A DNA stretch of 6,442 bases from Thermoplasmatota archaeon. GTDB taxonomy: Archaea > Thermoplasmatota > E2 > DHVEG-1. Both the position numbers and the translations under genes were made by a program. Every line of letters begins with the position of its first letter. The stretch's first letter is position 1. The notes under the pieces are model-generated. The model searched no databases. It had not been told where the DNA came from and saw only the letters and a program-made list of their open reading frames with translations. Positions 4,125 through 6,442 of the stretch are shown here, piece by piece. The DNA lies in NCBI GenBank assembly GCA_022866015.1, contig JALHTX010000189.1, positions 1 through 6,442 of the forward strand. Direction: 5' to 3'.

Positions 4125-6353
4125 ATGAGTAATATTGAAGGTAAAAACAAGATAATAAGACATGCAAGATTCGAAGATGGACAGCTGGTTTTATCATCAA
4201 AAAATAAAAATATGGAATACCTAGACAATAAGAGTGATGATGGAAAAAATCTGGATTATTTGTTTGTGTTGAAGGCATTACAGGAGATACCTTTTGGTGT
4301 TGGAAAGAAATTATTAATAGATTTTTTACAGGGTAACAGAATGAATAAATCTATTGTTAATAACAAGCTATATCTTAAGAAAAATTTTGGCAGCATGGTT
4401 TATGAAAAAGACGAGTTAACCGCTATGATAAATAATCTTATTCAAAATGATATGATTGAATTAAATTCTGTAAATGCTAATAAGCGTTGGAAAATGCTAG
4501 AGTTAAGTGTGAAGGGTAAGAAAGAGTTAGAGGATCCTATTTTATACAGACGAAAGTTGGCGTTTAATTTCAGGGAGACCGAAACAGAGATAACAGACGA
4601 AGATAGGAGTTTGTTTGAGGAATTTAGTGTTTTTCTTTCAAGATTTAATGATGAGCAAAAGAAAGCAATAATTAGTGATAAGGCTCACGTATTATGCATA
4701 GCCGGGGCAGGTTCAGGTAAAACAGCAGTGCTTACAAAAAAGGTGGAGTTTTTGGTAAAGCACCGTTCTATTGATCCTGAGAAGATACTGGCGATAACAT
4801 TTACCAGGAAGGCAAGACGGGAGATGATGACAAGGCTATCAGAAGGAGGTCTTCTAGATTCAGTTATGGTTGAAACGTTCAATTCGTTTTGTGAGAAGAT
4901 CCTGAGGCAGCATAACTATCTGATTTATGACAAGCCAGTGAGAGTTATTAGTTATAAGGATAGGGCAATGATGGTTAATAACGCCCTATCCAAGATACAT
5001 ATGGATATGAGTAAAGCGGTAGATGTGTACTTTAGCGATGCTCAAATGAAAGGAAAGACAGAAGAACAGTTGGCAAACATATTCAGAAATGACTGCTTTT
5101 TTATTCGAGATTACTTCAAATTTAAAAACAAAAAGATTGCGGAATCATCTTTTGAAACAAGTAGTCTTAAACATGAAAAAAGCGTAAAAATGGTTATTGC
5201 TGTCTGTAATTATATTGAGGCATATATGAGACGCTATGGTCTAAGAGATTTTGCAGATCAGCTCATTGATACCATAGCTTTTTTTAAAAAACATAAGGAT
5301 TTGATACCCAGGTTTGATCATATCCTTATAGATGAGTATCAGGATGTCAATTCAACGCAGATACAGCTTGTTGATTTTCTTTCTCCAGAGAATATATTTT
5401 GTGTAGGAGATCCAAGACAGTCAATATACGGATGGAGAGGATCTGATATACGATACATATTGAATTTTGAAGAGAAGTACCCTGATTGTGAAATCATTAC
5501 ACTGAGAAAGAACTACCGCTCAACCGGGCATATTGTGGATTTAATAAACAATTCAATTAAGAACATGAGGCTTGCAGATCTGCAGTCATCAATAGAAGGA
5601 AAGAAGGATATTAATCTCCTGAAATTTACATCAGAAGATGAGGAGTTTGAGTTTGTGATACAAAAAATAATTGAATCTGATCTTCCAAGGAATGAAATTT
5701 TTATACTTGCTAGGACTAATAGACAATTAAACGAGTTATCGCAGCTTATGAAAGCACAGGGAGTGGAACATGTCGTACGAAGCGATGAAATAAAAAAAAG
5801 TGTTACCTCAAGAAAAAATGATATAACTCTTGCAACAATACATGCAATCAAGGGAATGGAAGCAGAAATGGTTTTTGTCATCGGATGTAACGGCATCAAT
5901 TTTCCATGCAAGGGAAGTGAGCATCCAGTAATAGAAATGGTAAAAGTAGAAGAGTATGACAAGGAAGAAGAGGAGAGAAGATTGTTCTATGTTGCAATGA
6001 GCAGAGCAAAAAATAGTTTATATCTAACATATTCTGGAAACAAACCAACCTATTTTATATCAAACACTATGAAGAAGATGATAGAAGAAAAAGAAGTAAA
6101 AGTACAGCCAAAAGAAAAAGCTGAAATCAGTATCGATCAATCAAAAGATATGATAACAAGGCTTAAGGACTGGAGACGAAAGCTAAGCAAAGAACACAAT
6201 GTCCCTGCGTATGTAATAATGCATGACCGTACACTAATAGACATCACACAGAAAATACCACGGGAATCTGCTGAGCTAGAAGAAATACATGGTTTTGGAC
6301 CTGAAAAAATAATGAAATATGGGGAAGAAATCCTGAAGATTGTCAATGCTTGA
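4125..6353 (+). CDS. UvrD/Rep-like superfamily 1 DNA helicase with RQC-like and HRDC domains
   Basis: A 742-aa ATP-dependent 3'-5' DNA helicase, complete. ATG 4125 is the first start after an in-frame TGA at 4116. Residues 43-135 form an RQC-like winged helix (DYLFVLKALQEIPFGVGKKLLIDFL style, ending in LELSVKGKKEL). Helicase motifs follow in order: Q motif RFNDEQKKAI (173-182), Walker A AGAGSGKT (193-200), Ia ITFTRKARREM (224-234), Ib VETFNSFC (249-256), II LIDEYQDVN (401-409), III VGDPRQSIYGWRG (427-439), IV LRKNYRST (460-467), V TIHAIKGMEAEMVFV (571-585), VI ERRLFYVAMSRAK (617-629). An HRDC domain occupies about 674-741, with LKDWRRKLSKE and the HGFGPEKIMKYG turn. All catalytic residues are present. 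Only about 100 residues separate motifs IV and V, so the regulatory 2B subdomain of UvrD/Rep is missing or nearly so. A role in repair or fork restart is inferred; it ends with three consecutive in-frame stops. Confidence 0.93.
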   Translation: MSNIEGKNKIIRHARFEDGQLVLSSKNKNMEYLDNKSDDGKNLDYLFVLKALQEIPFGVGKKLLIDFLQGNRMNKSIVNNKLYLKKNFGSMVYEKDELTAMINNLIQNDMIELNSVNANKRWKMLELSVKGKKELEDPILYRRKLAFNFRETETEITDEDRSLFEEFSVFLSRFNDEQKKAIISDKAHVLCIAGAGSGKTAVLTKKVEFLVKHRSIDPEKILAITFTRKARREMMTRLSEGGLLDSVMVETFNSFCEKILRQHNYLIYDKPVRVISYKDRAMMVNNALSKIHMDMSKAVDVYFSDAQMKGKTEEQLANIFRNDCFFIRDYFKFKNKKIAESSFETSSLKHEKSVKMVIAVCNYIEAYMRRYGLRDFADQLIDTIAFFKKHKDLIPRFDHILIDEYQDVNSTQIQLVDFLSPENIFCVGDPRQSIYGWRGSDIRYILNFEEKYPDCEIITLRKNYRSTGHIVDLINNSIKNMRLADLQSSIEGKKDINLLKFTSEDEEFEFVIQKIIESDLPRNEIFILARTNRQLNELSQLMKAQGVEHVVRSDEIKKSVTSRKNDITLATIHAIKGMEAEMVFVIGCNGINFPCKGSEHPVIEMVKVEEYDKEEEERRLFYVAMSRAKNSLYLTYSGNKPTYFISNTMKKMIEEKEVKVQPKEKAEISIDQSKDMITRLKDWRRKLSKEHNVPAYVIMHDRTLIDITQKIPRESAELEEIHGFGPEKIMKYGEEILKIVNA

Positions 6354-6402
6354 TAGTGAATCAATAGGGATTGGTGAACTCAAGCTGAGAAAAATATCAT
6401 AA

Positions 6403-6428
6403 CGTGCTCCCATCGGGAAGGGAACACG
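6403..6428. terminator. Hairpin 50 bases after the helicase stop
   Basis: CGTGCTCCC (6403-6411) pairs with GGGAACACG (6420-6428) with one C/A mismatch and an 8-nt loop. It is the most G/C-rich hairpin in the window. No T-tract follows before the window ends, so terminator, RNA element or protein site are all possible. Confidence 0.4.
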
Positions 6429-6430
6429 AA

Positions 6431-6442
6431 TTTACTAGTAAA
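6431..6442. repeat. 12-bp perfect palindrome at the right edge
   Basis: TTTACTAGTAAA reads the same on both strands and runs to the last base, three bases after the preceding hairpin. Its function is unknown, and it may extend beyond the window. Confidence 0.35.

Noticed and set aside
3992..4228. Minus-strand 78-codon frame overlapping the helicase start
   Set aside because: About 100 bases lie antisense to the helicase N terminus; the rest is T-rich leader giving hydrophobic residues by composition.
5513..5962. Minus-strand 149-codon frame inside the helicase gene
   Set aside because: Serine- and isoleucine-rich antisense shadow of a complete helicase with all motifs on the other strand. 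The antisense frames at 4685-4882, 6137-6364, 849-1052 and 2537-2758 are likewise shadows.
1..6442. CRISPR array
   Set aside because: No regularly spaced repeat of 24-40 bases with unique spacers occurs; the only periodic repeats are two-copy and short.

Overview
The window is most likely archaeal DNA. The pointers are a PKD-domain surface protein with a C-terminal beta domain of a kind I associate with archaeal cell-surface proteins, a tRNA 5' half of archaeal valine type, and a tyrosine-recombinase tail of archaeal style. A euryarchaeote, perhaps Thermoplasmata-related, is my best guess; the class is inference and uncertain.

Layout. Positions 1-451 hold the 3' end of a secreted PKD-domain protein, closed by a perfect hairpin plus T-rich tract whose loop contains the stop codon. 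Positions 452-835 are gene-poor but hold decayed codons resembling the catalytic part of a tyrosine recombinase (about 552-757) and two hairpins. Positions 836-2956 hold two divergent, extremely A/T-rich genes: a PAPS-type sulfotransferase (minus) and a FemAB/GNAT-like acyltransferase (plus). They share a 102-bp region with an operator-like palindrome. Positions 2957-3386 contain no gene I can support. Positions 3387-3587 encode an unmistakable C-terminal tail of a tyrosine recombinase without a start. It is followed at once by a 22-bp-period direct repeat, the first 34 nt of a tRNA gene (3629-3662) with no 3' half, a two-stage hairpin starting exactly where tRNA similarity ends, a second direct repeat and a T-tract. 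Positions 3721-4124 hold one doubtful small ORF and a repeated motif. Positions 4125-6353 encode an intact UvrD/Rep-like superfamily 1 helicase with an N-terminal RQC-like winged helix, a C-terminal HRDC domain and no room for a normal 2B subdomain.

Interpretation. The middle of the window looks like the wreck of an integrated element beside a tRNA-derived attachment site, with the two transferases as cargo. The two recombinase fragments lie on the same strand in N-to-C order and cover adjacent parts of the protein, so they may be halves of one integrase gene interrupted by about 2.6 kb carrying the transferase pair. The transferases probably modify cell-surface glycans or lipids. The PKD protein and the helicase, both with more ordinary base composition, look like the flanking resident genes.
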